DNA of 64,000 nucleotides. It comes from Clostridium manihotivorum (lineage in GTDB: Bacteria > Bacillota > Clostridia > Clostridiales > Clostridiaceae). The position numbers were made by a program, and so were the translations under genes. The notes beneath the pieces were generated by a model, which saw only the letters and a list, made by a program, of their open reading frames with translations, was not told where the DNA came from and did not search any database. The stretch lies in the NCBI RefSeq assembly GCF_004015185.1, contig NZ_CP025746.1, forward strand, positions 5,845,776 through 5,909,775, read 5' to 3'. Positions 20,545 through 29,863 of this stretch are shown piece after piece. Within the stretch, counting starts at the first letter, position 1. The number at the start of each line of letters is the position of its first letter.

Positions 20545-20699
20545 TTAAAAAACTTTCTATTTTTCTATAATAACTGTATATTTATTAGATTTATATGTGT
20601 ATTATCCACTAAACAGCATAAAAGCTCAAGTTTTATACTACTTGATTGACATAATTGGTATCTTAAGTATATTTAATATTATTGTCAATCTACGTTCAA

Positions 20700-20822
20700 T
20701 AATACTTTTCAAATTAAGTGGTGGAGAATTAGATACTCTATGAGCGAGCTATTAGCGCAAGCTCATTAAAGCATCGGATTACTGACCACTTAATTTTAAC
20801 GGTGCACTTTCACAGAGCCTAT
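20700..20822. repeat. R2 palindromic repeat, near-complete copy c
   Basis: The left arm (TTCAAATTAAGTGGTGGAG) and right arm (ACTGACCACTTAATTTTAAC, then AGAGCCTA) form an inverted repeat. Inner arms GAGCGAGC/GCGCAAGCTC also pair. It ends 6 bases from the HelD stop, so it is transcribed as part of that 3' end. Confidence 0.7.
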
Positions 20823-20827
20823 TAGAA

Positions 20828-22960
20828 TTATAATTTAGCTTTTATATCCTTAAGAATATGCAATGCTCTAGTACACATAACATATTTTATTAAATCTTCT
20901 TCTTTATCTACATCACTTTCCAAGTCAACAATTACTACCCCATCAAACTCCAATCCTTTTGCAAAGTATGATGGTATAACTACAGTTCCACCGTTGTATA
21001 TTACATCTTCACTATTAAACTTAATCGCTGGAACAAACTCTCTAATCTTAGGGAATATTGTGTTCATATCATCAGCATTTCTTGTTATAATAGCAATACT
21101 CTCAAGTCCTTCATCCTTAAAATCCTCTATAGCTAATAGTATTTCATCCACTAGATCTTCTTCTGAGCTTATATTTAATGATTTAACTTCTTTTCCTTGT
21201 CTTACCAAAGGTATTACCTTTTCTTCTTTTAAGAACTTATTAGCATAGTTCATTATCTCCATTGTTGATCTATAACTAATGTTTAAAGAGTAATTCTCCA
21301 CTTCATCCTCTGGATAAATTGCTTCGATACTCAACATCGCTGCTTCTTGCTCTGTATTTACAAGTCTTTGATTAGTATCTCCAACTATAGTCATACTCTT
21401 ACAACCAGTTAATTCTTTTATTGCTCTAAACTGTAGCTCGCTGTAATCTTGAGCTTCATCTATAACGATATGCCTAATATCACTTTTTGATTTTTTTCCA
21501 TCAAGCTTTATCATTAGATAAAGTATAGGAGCTAAATCATCTGAAGTAAGCTGCTTATAGCCATTAAATCTATTATATATATTAAATATAGATTCATTAT
21601 CTATCCATTCTTCGAGTTCAGCTCTAGAGTTCATTAATTCTCTTACTATCTCTCTTATCTTTATCTTTCTATTAAATTCTATATTATTTTCTTCTATTAG
21701 ACGATCATCTGGTTTTAGACTCTTTTTATATTCTTCCGTTTCTTTATTAAGTCTCCAAACTCTTTCATCTCTTTTTTCTTTTATCTTAGATATTAAAACT
21801 CTTTTAATTTTTTGACTTCTTCTAAAAATAGGCATATATAAGAAATCTTTTTCGAACATATTTTTAATGTATTCTGCACTTACAATCTCTTCCCCAAAGT
21901 ACTTTACAGGTTTTATCTTAAAATATTCTTCTTCTATAGACTTTACCAAGCCATCTAATTTATCAATAAATTCTCTAGATTTCTTAAGCTTTATATCTTC
22001 TATAAATTCCTTATCTCCAGAAAGAACCTTTTCCATATATTTCGAGAATTCCATTATCTCTTCATTAAGCTTAATTTGCTTTATAATAAAATTGCTTATA
22101 GTATCTTGCTTTACACCAACTTCTCCGAGACTTGGAAGTACTGTTGATATATATTCCATAAATATAGCATTAGGTCCTAGTATTAAAACTTTATCTCCAA
22201 GTTGTTTCCTATTGTTATATAATAGATATGCTACTCTATGAAGGGCTATGGTTGTTTTTCCACTACCAGCAACTCCATTTACTACTACGGTCTTCTCCCT
22301 AGGTCTTCTTATTATTGCATCCTGCTCTTCTTGTATTGTCATGATTACATCTTTAAGCTTATCACTAGAATTAGAACTCAATACCATCTGTAGTATATCG
22401 TCCTTAACATCTACTGCAGAGTCAAACATGCCTTGAAGCTTTCCTTTTTTTACAATAAACTGTCTTCTCTCTTTGATTTCAGACTCTATCTCTCCAGCAG
22501 GTGAATTGTATGAAGCTTTACCTAAACTCCCATGATAAAATAAAGAAGCAACAGGAGCTCTCCAATCTACTACTATTGGATCATAGCTTCCTTCAGGAGT
22601 AACCCCAAATCTTCCTATATAAAGTGTTTCTAAAAAATCTTCCTCTTCAACAAATGATACCTTTCCAAAGTAAGGAGTTTCTTTAAGTATTGTTAGTTCC
22701 TTAAGCTTCCTATCTATCGTCTTAAAAGCTTCTTCCTTAACATATCTCTCATGATCAAAATATTCCATTACTTTGTCTTCATCATCTCTATATTCTTCAA
22801 TATGATTTTTTCTGTAATCTAATATATATTCTGATATGTATTTACGCTTCTCTAGGTAATTTAAAATCTCTTGGTTTATTATCCTTAAGGTTTCATCTAG
22901 CTTTTCTTCCTCGAATAATAATTGTAATTCTTTTTCCCTGCTTGAAGTAATATCTTCCAT
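20828..22960 (-). CDS. helD: HelD-like UvrD/Rep-family ATPase (RNA polymerase recycling)
   Basis: This 710-aa superfamily 1 protein has a long N-terminal coiled-coil region (EKELQLLFEEEKL... to about residue 110), as in Bacillus HelD. Walker A GVAGSGKTTIALHR lies near residue 230. A helical insertion follows, then Walker B VIDEAQDYSELQ near 500, GDTNQRLVN, and SYRSTMEIMNYA with the arginine finger region. C-terminal motifs end with VMCTRALH. HelD strips stalled RNA polymerase from DNA using ATP. GGAAGGTGA precedes the ATG. It stands alone; the symbol is by family resemblance. Confidence 0.85.
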   Translation of the reverse strand: MEDITSSREKELQLLFEEEKLDETLRIINQEILNYLEKRKYISEYILDYRKNHIEEYRDDEDKVMEYFDHERYVKEEAFKTIDRKLKELTILKETPYFGKVSFVEEEDFLETLYIGRFGVTPEGSYDPIVVDWRAPVASLFYHGSLGKASYNSPAGEIESEIKERRQFIVKKGKLQGMFDSAVDVKDDILQMVLSSNSSDKLKDVIMTIQEEQDAIIRRPREKTVVVNGVAGSGKTTIALHRVAYLLYNNRKQLGDKVLILGPNAIFMEYISTVLPSLGEVGVKQDTISNFIIKQIKLNEEIMEFSKYMEKVLSGDKEFIEDIKLKKSREFIDKLDGLVKSIEEEYFKIKPVKYFGEEIVSAEYIKNMFEKDFLYMPIFRRSQKIKRVLISKIKEKRDERVWRLNKETEEYKKSLKPDDRLIEENNIEFNRKIKIREIVRELMNSRAELEEWIDNESIFNIYNRFNGYKQLTSDDLAPILYLMIKLDGKKSKSDIRHIVIDEAQDYSELQFRAIKELTGCKSMTIVGDTNQRLVNTEQEAAMLSIEAIYPEDEVENYSLNISYRSTMEIMNYANKFLKEEKVIPLVRQGKEVKSLNISSEEDLVDEILLAIEDFKDEGLESIAIITRNADDMNTIFPKIREFVPAIKFNSEDVIYNGGTVVIPSYFAKGLEFDGVVIVDLESDVDKEEDLIKYVMCTRALHILKDIKAKL

Positions 22961-22988
22961 TCAAATCACCTTCCTTAAATTAATGCAG

Positions 22989-23012
22989 AAAAAGTTTCCT
23001 TTTGGAAACTTT
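22989..23012 (-). terminator. Terminator of the DUF3006-lepB-ftsH operon
   Basis: AAAGTTTCC (22991-22999) pairs with GGAAACTTT (23004-23012). The minus exit is CTTTTTCTG. It lies about 50 nt past the ftsH stop. Confidence 0.7.
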
Positions 23013-23059
23013 CTCTTTGTTTTAAACTTAAAGTCTAATTGTTCAATTAATAGTTAGTT

Positions 23060-25051
23060 CTAAAGCTTAGTTGCATTGTCTATAACACTATCATTTGCTA
23101 ACTCTGGAATATTATCCTTAGAACTTGATTCTAATACCAAATCCTGAATAACTTCTCCATTCTTTTTCCTATCTCTTTTCTCTTTTTCAAGCTTTTCAAG
23201 CTCTTTTTTCTCTGCTTCCTTCTTTTCTCTTTCTACTTTTAACTCTGGATACTTATTATATACTATTGCCATAAATTCTTCTCCAGATAAAGTTTCTTTT
23301 TCAAGAAGTTCATTTGATATATCATTTAACAAATCTCTATTATTTCTTAATATCTCTCTTGCATTCTCGTGAGTAGTCTTAATTATTTGTAAAGTTTCAT
23401 CATCTATTTGAGCTGCAGTATCTGCTGAACAGTTTTGTACTGGTCTTCCATCAAGATACCTATTGCTAACTGACTCTAGTGCCATCATATCAAACTTTTC
23501 TGTCATACCGTATATAGTAACCATACTTCTAGCTGATTGAGTAGCTCTTTCTATATCGTTAGAAGCTCCTGTAGATATTATGTTAAATTCAATCTCTTCA
23601 GCAGCTCTTCCTCCAAGCATTACTGTAATTTCATCTAACATCTCATCTTTCGAAACTAAATATTTTTCTTCATCAGGAAGCTGCATAGTATACCCTAGTG
23701 CCCCCATAGTTCTCGGTACTATTGTTATCTTATGTACCGGATCAGTATTCTTTAATAAAGCTGCAACAAGTGCATGCCCAACTTCATGGAATGCAACTAT
23801 TCTCTTTTCCTTAGGTGAAAGGATTCTATCCTTCTTTTCTTTACCTGCTATTATAACTTCTACTGCCTCTTCAAGGTCTTGTTGAAGTACAAATTTTCTA
23901 TTGTTTTTAACTGCATTAAGTGCAGCTTCATTCACTATGTTTGCTAGATCTGCTCCTACAGCTCCAGGAGTACTCTTAGCTATTGCTTCTAAGTCTACAT
24001 TGTCGCTTATCTTTACGTCTTTTGCATGAACCTTTAATATAGATATTCTACCTATTAAATCAGGTCTATCAACTATAACTCTTCTATCAAATCTTCCTGG
24101 TCTTAATAAAGCTTTATCAAGTATTTCAGGTCTATTTGTTGCACCTAGTATTACTACACCCTTAGAGGAATCAAAGCCATCCATCTCAGCAAGCAATTGA
24201 TTTAATGTTTGCTCTCTTTCGTCATTACCTTGTATAGCACCATCTCTGCTTTTACCTATAGCATCAATTTCATCTATAAAGATTATACATGGGGCTTTTT
24301 CCTCAGCCTGTCTAAATAAATCTCTTACTCTTGAGGCACCCATACCTACAAAAAGCTCAACAAAATCTGAACCTGACATAGAGAAGAAAGGAACCTTTGC
24401 CTCACCAGCAACAGCCTTTGCTAGTAAAGTCTTACCTGTACCTGGAGGTCCAACTAGAAGTGCTCCCTTAGGTAGCTTAGCTCCTATTTCCTGATACTTC
24501 TTAGGGTCGTGTAAGAAATCAACTATTTCCTTAAGTGACTCTTTAGCTTCTTCCTGCCCTGCCACATCTGCGAAGGTTTTTCCTGTTTCATCTTCAGCAT
24601 AAAGCTTAGCGGTATTCTTACCGAAAGACATCACTCCTCCGCCCATCTTTTTATCCATCTTACCAACCATTAATCTTCCTATTACAAAGATCAATACTAA
24701 AGGTCCTATCCAATATAATATCAAATCAGCAACTGGAAATCTGTCTGGTAATTTTCCTTCGTATTTTACTCCAGAGTCTTGTAATTGCTTAACAAGATCT
24801 TTATCGTTTAAATTCACTGTATACAATATCTTTCCGTAATCGCTACTTGCCTTATTAGGCATTATTGTTAACTTTTGATTAGTTATCGTTACTGTATCAA
24901 CTTTTTTATCCTTTAACATACTTTGAAACTGATCATATGTTATATCCTCTGTCATCATTTCAGCCTTAGTATAGTTGAAAGCAAATAGCAATCCTAACGC
25001 TATTATTCCATATATAATAGCATATTGCCATTTTTTATTATTTTTAAACAT
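23060..25051 (-). CDS. ftsH: ATP-dependent zinc metalloprotease FtsH
   Basis: The start is the ATG at 25049-25051 (MFKNNKKW): GAGGTG lies 5 nt before it, and the longer frame to 25069 lacks a ribosome site. The 663-aa membrane-bound AAA protease has one helix at the N terminus, an extracytoplasmic domain and a second helix near 105-125. Walker A GPPGTGKT lies near 200, the pore loop is FVELFVGMGASR, and IIFIDEIDAIG follows. The SRH region is GATNRPEILDKALLRPGRFDR. The zinc site is HEVGH near 420. The C-terminal tail is charged. FtsH removes misfolded membrane proteins and short-lived regulators. It lies 51 nt or more downstream of signal peptidase I, probably in one transcript. Confidence 0.97.
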   Translation of the reverse strand: MFKNNKKWQYAIIYGIIALGLLFAFNYTKAEMMTEDITYDQFQSMLKDKKVDTVTITNQKLTIMPNKASSDYGKILYTVNLNDKDLVKQLQDSGVKYEGKLPDRFPVADLILYWIGPLVLIFVIGRLMVGKMDKKMGGGVMSFGKNTAKLYAEDETGKTFADVAGQEEAKESLKEIVDFLHDPKKYQEIGAKLPKGALLVGPPGTGKTLLAKAVAGEAKVPFFSMSGSDFVELFVGMGASRVRDLFRQAEEKAPCIIFIDEIDAIGKSRDGAIQGNDEREQTLNQLLAEMDGFDSSKGVVILGATNRPEILDKALLRPGRFDRRVIVDRPDLIGRISILKVHAKDVKISDNVDLEAIAKSTPGAVGADLANIVNEAALNAVKNNRKFVLQQDLEEAVEVIIAGKEKKDRILSPKEKRIVAFHEVGHALVAALLKNTDPVHKITIVPRTMGALGYTMQLPDEEKYLVSKDEMLDEITVMLGGRAAEEIEFNIISTGASNDIERATQSARSMVTIYGMTEKFDMMALESVSNRYLDGRPVQNCSADTAAQIDDETLQIIKTTHENAREILRNNRDLLNDISNELLEKETLSGEEFMAIVYNKYPELKVEREKKEAEKKELEKLEKEKRDRKKNGEVIQDLVLESSSKDNIPELANDSVIDNATKL

Positions 25052-25119
25052 ATCTGCACCTCTTTTCATTTGTCTTATAAATTAATAATATTCTACTAAG
25101 TTATGCTAAATTACATATA

Positions 25120-25653
25120 CTATTTTAAGAAGCCTATCCTGTTAAATGGATATACCATAACTCTTGCTTTTCCTTGTATATCCTTTGCATCAATATATGG
25201 ATTATTCCAATAACGTGCATCTTCAGAATTTGCTCTGTTATCACCTAACATAAGATACTTTCCTTCTGGAATCTTGAAACTTGCTGACTTATTCTCCGGA
25301 TTCTTTACATAATCCTCTGCAAGATAAGTACCGTTTATATATACATCGCCATTATCCTTAATTTCTACGCTTTCCCCTGGAAGTCCAACTACCCTTTTTA
25401 TTAATAAATCATTAAGCTCATGTGAATAAAATACTAAGATATCTCCTCTTTTTATGTTTTTATAATTATATATCTTAGTAACAAACATCTGATCTCCCTT
25501 TTTTATAGTTGGATACATGGATTCAGTTGGTACTGAAACCTTATATAAGACAAACTTATTGATAAGAGCTGCCAAAATTATAGCTGCACCTATTGGAACT
25601 ACCCAATCTAAAAAAAACTTGATCACTGGACTTTTAGCATTACTATTCTCCAT
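25120..25653 (-). CDS. lepB: Signal peptidase I
   Basis: This type I leader peptidase removes signal peptides outside the membrane. From the ATG at 25651-25653 it has 177 aa, one N-terminal helix (about 12-35), the nucleophile Ser45 in PTESMYPTI and the general-base Lys86 in LIKRVVGLPGE. GDNRANSEDARYW is the conserved E box. The ATG overlaps the stop of the DUF3006 gene (TAATG), which suggests coupled translation. A GTG nine bases earlier is an alternative start. Substrates in this window would include the amidase and the two giant subtilases. Confidence 0.95.
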   Translation of the reverse strand: MENSNAKSPVIKFFLDWVVPIGAAIILAALINKFVLYKVSVPTESMYPTIKKGDQMFVTKIYNYKNIKRGDILVFYSHELNDLLIKRVVGLPGESVEIKDNGDVYINGTYLAEDYVKNPENKSASFKIPEGKYLMLGDNRANSEDARYWNNPYIDAKDIQGKARVMVYPFNRIGFLK

Positions 25654-25877
25654 TATTCCCACATACCTTTCATTAAATCATCTACAACTGCCTTCCTATT
25701 ATTCGTTAGCTCTTCGTCTATATAATAAAAGGAATCTTTCTTAATCAAAATATCACCATCTTTAGGCATCCCATTGATACATTTCATATCTATTTTTATT
25801 ACTTTATCCTCTTGTTCACAAATGGCGAAATTTGATTCTATTCTATCTACAATTATAATATCCTTAGATAGCTTCAT
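25653..25877 (-). CDS. DUF3006 family small protein
   Basis: The 74-aa protein resembles DUF3006: IIIVDRIESNFAICE at the N terminus, a small beta-rich core, and PKDGDILIKKDSFYYID. No catalytic motif is visible. GGGAG precedes the ATG. It is the first gene of the operon with lepB and ftsH, and its stop overlaps the lepB start. Function is unknown; a link to secretion or proteolysis is suggested only by position. Confidence 0.75.
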   Translation of the reverse strand: MKLSKDIIIVDRIESNFAICEQEDKVIKIDMKCINGMPKDGDILIKKDSFYYIDEELTNNRKAVVDDLMKGMWE

Positions 25878-26243
25878 AATGTCTCCCTTAATTAAAAATA
25901 TACCTTATATAAGTATATCATAATATAAACTTTTTTGTATTATAGATACATAATTTAAATGTTTATTTTTATTGGATTTCCTACCAAAGATATATAAGAC
26001 TATATATCTTTATTAACCTTTCCTTAACATCAAAATTAATGTATAGTAATAAAAATTAGCTAAAGCAATTATCAACGGAAATAATACATAATTCTTTATA
26101 AATTATAAACATATAATTATAAAAAATTACAATGCTATGCAAAAAACATTCACATTTGATTGCAATTGTATAAAATTTAATTGTGTGAATTATATGATAT
26201 ACCTATTTATTATTTATGTAAATATGTAATTGATAGAAATATT

Positions 26244-26376
26244 CAATAAAAAAGTTGCTGAAGTGAACTTTTTTTTGAATTTTTATGTTCATCTACCTTT
26301 CTGAATGTATATGAGAAAAATCTGGCAGGACAGATAATTTCCTAAAGAAAAATTTTACTTTTCTTAACAGTAAAAA
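26244..26376. repeat. R1 dispersed repeat, copy c (short form)
   Basis: CAATAAAAAAG, the hairpin GTTGCTGAAGTGAAC, T7, CATCTACCTTTCTGAATG, GAGAAAAATCTGGCAG and the end ACAGTAAAAA match the other copies. The middle block is shortened. The A run at its end serves as the minus-strand T run of the lysA terminator. Confidence 0.75.
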
Positions 26377-26406
26377 TGCAGAGTATCCCATACATTGATA
26401 CTCTGC
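26376..26406 (-). terminator. Terminator of lysA
   Basis: A perfect 10-bp stem (26378-26387 with 26397-26406, GCAGAGTATC) has a 9-nt loop and the minus exit ATTTTTA. It lies about 20 nt past the lysA stop. Confidence 0.85.
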
Positions 26407-26426
26407 TTTAACTCAATATCTCACCA

Positions 26427-27722
26427 CTATATTATTTCATTACTTATTACATCTTCATAAGTCTCTCTCTTACATACTAACCTGTCTTTACCATCTCTTA
26501 TCATTACCACAGCCGCTTTAGGAATTTTGTTGTAGTTGTTTGCCATAGAGTATCCATAAGCTCCAGTAGACATTATAGCTAATAAATCTCCACTGTGAAC
26601 CTTTGGCAGAGTTATATCGTTTATTAGTATATCTCCAGACTCACAGCATTTACCTGCTATTGTTATAGATTCTTCGTCATCAGAATGCACCCTATTAGCT
26701 ACTATAGATTCGTACTGAGCTTGATATAAAGCTGGTCTAATATTGTCAGTCATTCCCCCATCTACAGAAATATATTTTCTTATAGAAGGTACTTCTTTTA
26801 TTGAGCCAACAGTATATAGTGTTATACCTGAATTGCCTACTATTGACCTACCTGGTTCTATGGTAAGTATAGGCATTTCCATTCCTAATTCACTAGAGAC
26901 CGAACGAGCCTTATTTAATATTGCATTGCAATATACAGATGCAGTTTTTGGCGAATCGCCATTATTGTAATATACTCCAAAACCTCCACCAAGATCAAGT
27001 TCTTTAATGGCATATCCTGTATTATCATAAATATCTTTAATTATTCTTAGCATTACTTCTGTTGCATCTTCATAAGGATCAATCTCAAAAATCTGCGACC
27101 CTATGTGACAATGTAATCCAACTAACTCTATATTTTCAAAGCTTAATGCTTTCTTTACAGTTTCTAATACATTATCTTCTATATATGCAAATCCAAACTT
27201 AGAGTCTAATTGACCTGTTTTTATATATTCATGGGTATGAGCTTCTATACCAGGTGTAATTCTTAGGTATATGCGCTGCTTTTTATTAAATTTCTTAGCG
27301 ATTCTATCTATAAACTCAATTTCCATAATATTATCTGCTACAAAAGTTCCAACTCCCAGTTCAATACCTAGTTCAATTTCGTCAATTGTCTTGTTATTTC
27401 CATGGAAATATACCTTTTCCAACGGAAATCCTGATTTATATGCAGTAAAAAGCTCTCCCCCAGAAACAACATCTAAATATAAATTTTCTTCTTGGATAAG
27501 TCTGCACATAGCAAGAGTTAAGAAGGCTTTACCAGCATATGCAACTCTATTATTTTCACTTTCACAATTAAAACTATTGTAATATTCCCTACAATTTTGT
27601 CTTATAAGGTTCTCATCAAAAACATACAATGGAGTAGAGTATTTTTCTACTAAGTCAGTAGCTCTAATTCCATCTATCTCTAATATATTTTCCTCAACAC
27701 TCATAGTTCCAAACAATTTCAT
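26427..27722 (-). CDS. lysA: Diaminopimelate decarboxylase
   Basis: This 431-aa PLP enzyme of the alanine-racemase fold catalyses the last step of lysine synthesis, meso-diaminopimelate to L-lysine plus CO2. The PLP lysine lies in YAGKAFLT near residue 61, GLHCHIGSQ near 200, the phosphate-binding GGGFG near 245 and the active-site motif CCESGD near 360. GGGGAGG precedes the ATG. A lysine riboswitch and terminator lie in the leader, so it should be shut off when lysine is plentiful. Confidence 0.96.
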   Translation of the reverse strand: MKLFGTMSVEENILEIDGIRATDLVEKYSTPLYVFDENLIRQNCREYYNSFNCESENNRVAYAGKAFLTLAMCRLIQEENLYLDVVSGGELFTAYKSGFPLEKVYFHGNNKTIDEIELGIELGVGTFVADNIMEIEFIDRIAKKFNKKQRIYLRITPGIEAHTHEYIKTGQLDSKFGFAYIEDNVLETVKKALSFENIELVGLHCHIGSQIFEIDPYEDATEVMLRIIKDIYDNTGYAIKELDLGGGFGVYYNNGDSPKTASVYCNAILNKARSVSSELGMEMPILTIEPGRSIVGNSGITLYTVGSIKEVPSIRKYISVDGGMTDNIRPALYQAQYESIVANRVHSDDEESITIAGKCCESGDILINDITLPKVHSGDLLAIMSTGAYGYSMANNYNKIPKAAVVMIRDGKDRLVCKRETYEDVISNEII

Positions 27723-27848
27723 CTATATTTCCTCCCCAAATTTATATATGTCTATTACTGTAGATATGATACTTACTTATTCTTTCACTGGAATTCATAT
27801 TTAAGCCTATTTGTATGCTTATGTACATCCTAAAAATAAATCTATAAA

Positions 27849-28024
27849 GAATAAAAAGTGAGTTGAAGTGACCTTCTTCAATGATTTTTTACGTATTTGC
27901 CTTTTCTGATGTTTATAAAAAAATGTAGCAATCACATAAATTTTCTTTTTTACTATATATGCTAAGAAGCTATTTTAAGCCTATAAATCACAATATCTAG
28001 CTAATATTTTTATATAGTAAAAAA
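27849..28024. repeat. R1 dispersed repeat, copy d, inside the lysA leader
   Basis: AATAAAAAGTGAGTTGAAGT, a T6 run, TATTTGCCTTTTCTGATG and the end TATAGTAAAAAA follow the R1 order, with more divergence. It lies between the riboswitch terminator and lysA, so it is part of the lysA mRNA. Confidence 0.6.
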
Positions 28025-28046
28025 CGTCACAGAAAAATCTGTGACG
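28025..28046 (-). terminator. Riboswitch-controlled terminator of lysA
   Basis: CGTCACAG (28025-28032) pairs perfectly with CTGTGACG (28039-28046). The minus exit is TTTTTTACT. It lies about 95 nt downstream of the lysine aptamer, as expected for transcription control. Confidence 0.8.
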
Positions 28047-28140
28047 GGTAGAATTTGCTTTAAGGTGAAATTGCAGAAACGAATTTCTATTATAAAAATA
28101 ATTTTAAAATATAACAATATTTTATTGCAATTCATTAATC

Positions 28141-28330
28141 CTTGTAGCTCTCCACTTCATATTATCATGCCAGTATGACATAATAATTTAAAGTGACAGT
28201 TATATACATATTATGCATACAACCAGAAGAAAACTCTGCCAAGCATTCTTCTTCGGCTGTTTTTCCTTTTTTTATTCTTCATCGCTCGCCAGCTATAAAT
28301 AAATACTCTTAAAAACAGCACCTCTACCCT
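28141..28330 (-). promoter_or_regulatory. Lysine riboswitch (L box)
   Basis: Read on the minus strand, the region carries the family's conserved blocks in order: GGTAGAGGTGC and AAGAGTA at the 5' side (plus 28327-28318 and on), GGCGAGCGATGAAG, CAGCCGAAGAAG, GCTTGGCAGAG, ACTGTCACTT, and the closing AGTGGAGAGCTAC (plus 28155-28144), which pairs with the 5' strand. Its position before lysA and a terminator is the classic arrangement. Confidence 0.88.
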
Positions 28331-28483
28331 AGGTCTTATTACATATTTAATTTTCAGTAATTTAACTATTATGATATCACATTATAATAAATATACAATA
28401 TAAAACTAAAAATATTTTATGTCATTTTATACTATATATCTTATTTAAGTATATTTATTTTTATTAAGAATATTTTGCACTTC

Positions 28484-29173
28484 TTATTCTTTATCATTTC
28501 TATACTTCACCATAAGTTCGCTAAATATCTCTCCAGAACTTGGCGGCGTATATGTTATTGCATTAGCTCCAGCAAGTATAGTTTCTTTTATACTTTCATT
28601 TGTAGGACCTCCAGTAGCTATTATAGGAAACTCTGGGAATTTCTTTCTAACATTTCTTACAATAGCCGCAGTATTCTTGCCACCTGAAACGTTTAAAATA
28701 TTGGCCCCAGCCTCTATCCTACCTTCAAAGTCATCATTTTCAGAGACAACTGTAACTATTATAGGTATATCAACTGTATTTCTTAACTTATTTACAATCT
28801 CATTTGATGTTGGTGCATTAACAACAACACCCATTGCTCCTTTAAATTCTGCATCCAAAGCCAGATTAATAACTCGCATTCCTTGAGTTATTCCCCCTCC
28901 TACACCGCAAAATACAGGAACATCTGCTGCAAGCATCAATGCCTGTGTAATTATAGGTTGAGGAGTAAAAGGGTATACTGCAATTATTGCATCCGCATTT
29001 GTATTCTTTATTATTGCTACATCTGTAGTAAATACTAAAGATTTTATCCTCTTACCGAATATTTTTATTCCGCTAGCATCTCTTATAACTGCTGGCATTT
29101 CTATCAGGTGATTCCTAAGTGAACCTTTTATTTCAGGTACATATTTGAGTTCTTTATTGTTACCTACTGTCAT
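28484..29173 (-). CDS. TIM-barrel protein of unknown function
   Basis: The 229-aa protein looks like a beta/alpha barrel of the type seen in IMP dehydrogenase, nitronate monooxygenase and NanE. Alternating strands end in GVGGGI, VNVSGGK and IATGGPTNES, the last two forming a likely phosphate-binding site. There is no signal peptide or membrane helix. No substrate can be named. GGGAAAGGGGG precedes the ATG. It has the same orientation as lysA but is separated from it by lysA's own leader, so it is not clearly in an operon. Confidence 0.6.
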   Translation of the reverse strand: MTVGNNKELKYVPEIKGSLRNHLIEMPAVIRDASGIKIFGKRIKSLVFTTDVAIIKNTNADAIIAVYPFTPQPIITQALMLAADVPVFCGVGGGITQGMRVINLALDAEFKGAMGVVVNAPTSNEIVNKLRNTVDIPIIVTVVSENDDFEGRIEAGANILNVSGGKNTAAIVRNVRKKFPEFPIIATGGPTNESIKETILAGANAITYTPPSSGEIFSELMVKYRNDKE

Positions 29174-29335
29174 TTAATTTCCCCCTTTCCCTTTCATTAA
29201 ATCTAAAAATCAACTATATTAAAATTAACTATATTTTAATACAACCGTGTTCACTTGTCATTTTTTTTAGATTAATTTTCATTTAATTTATATGACAATA
29301 TTATGCAAAATATTACATAGATAATACTTTTTACA

Positions 29336-29827
29336 TTAGCCTATCTCTTCTAGTACTTTTCTTACAACAGCCTTACCTATTTCATCTTCACTCATTTCAT
29401 TTAATGCATCTCCGATATTACTCCAATCAAGCCACTCTACCTCAGAAGACTTCACTATTTCTCCAGATTTGTAGTAAGCTATATATGTAAGCATGAGCAA
29501 ATCCTTACCTTTAACATAATCGCTTCCTAAATATTTTATGTTATCTACTATTAAGCCGGTTTCTTCTTTTACTTCTCTTAAAACTGCATCCTCAGCCTTC
29601 TCATCTGGGCTAACATAACCTGATACAAGAACCTTTGAATTCTTATATATATAGCTTTGCTTAAGTAATAATATCTTATTCTCCTTGATTATAGCAACAA
29701 CCACACAGGGTTTAGGAACATCAAAAAATAACATATCATCCTTTGGACAATACGGCACCCCTCCTTCATCCCAACTATACTTTTCTTCAAGTTTTCTTCC
29801 GCATAATGGACAATATATGAATTTCAA
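29336..29827 (-). CDS. Nudix hydrolase with N-terminal zinc ribbon
   Basis: The 163-aa protein starts at TTG (29825-29827) with GGGGGAG 6 nt upstream. Residues 6-28 hold two CxxC-like pairs (CPLC and CPKD), probably a zinc ribbon as in NudC-like enzymes. The Nudix box GYVSPDEKAEDAVLREVKEE fits GX5EX7REUXEEXGU. Such enzymes hydrolyse nucleoside-diphosphate-linked compounds. The exact substrate (NADH or other) is not known. It lies 36 nt downstream of sfsA, probably co-transcribed. Confidence 0.85.
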   Translation of the reverse strand: MKFIYCPLCGRKLEEKYSWDEGGVPYCPKDDMLFFDVPKPCVVVAIIKENKILLLKQSYIYKNSKVLVSGYVSPDEKAEDAVLREVKEETGLIVDNIKYLGSDYVKGKDLLMLTYIAYYKSGEIVKSSEVEWLDWSNIGDALNEMSEDEIGKAVVRKVLEEIG

Positions 29828-29863
29828 TATTACTCCCCCTAAAACTCACTTACAATATATGTT

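Larger units (their letters stand above)
20128..20827. other. Gene-free region between the transporter operon and helD-like gene
   Basis: It holds the transporter promoter (20205-20234), a terminator hairpin (20506-20544) and R2 copy c (20700-20822). A 64-codon plus-strand frame at 20455-20649 overlaps the hairpin, lacks a ribosome site and is not convincing. Confidence 0.5.
25878..26426. other. Gene-free region with R1 copy c and the lysA terminator
   Basis: It contains R1 copy c (26244-26376) and, abutting it, the lysA terminator (26378-26406). 25900-26240 is very AT-rich and should hold the DUF3006-lepB-ftsH promoter; I could not choose one hexamer pair over others. Confidence 0.5.
27723..28483. 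other. lysA leader region: lysine riboswitch, terminator and R1 copy d
   Basis: In transcription order on the minus strand: riboswitch (28330-28141), terminator (28046-28025), R1 copy d (28024-27849) and a 126-nt run to the lysA start. No protein gene is seen. Confidence 0.7.

Noticed and set aside
20455-20649. 64-codon plus-strand gene
   Set aside because: It has no ribosome site, runs through a terminator hairpin and codes for a low-complexity aromatic peptide.
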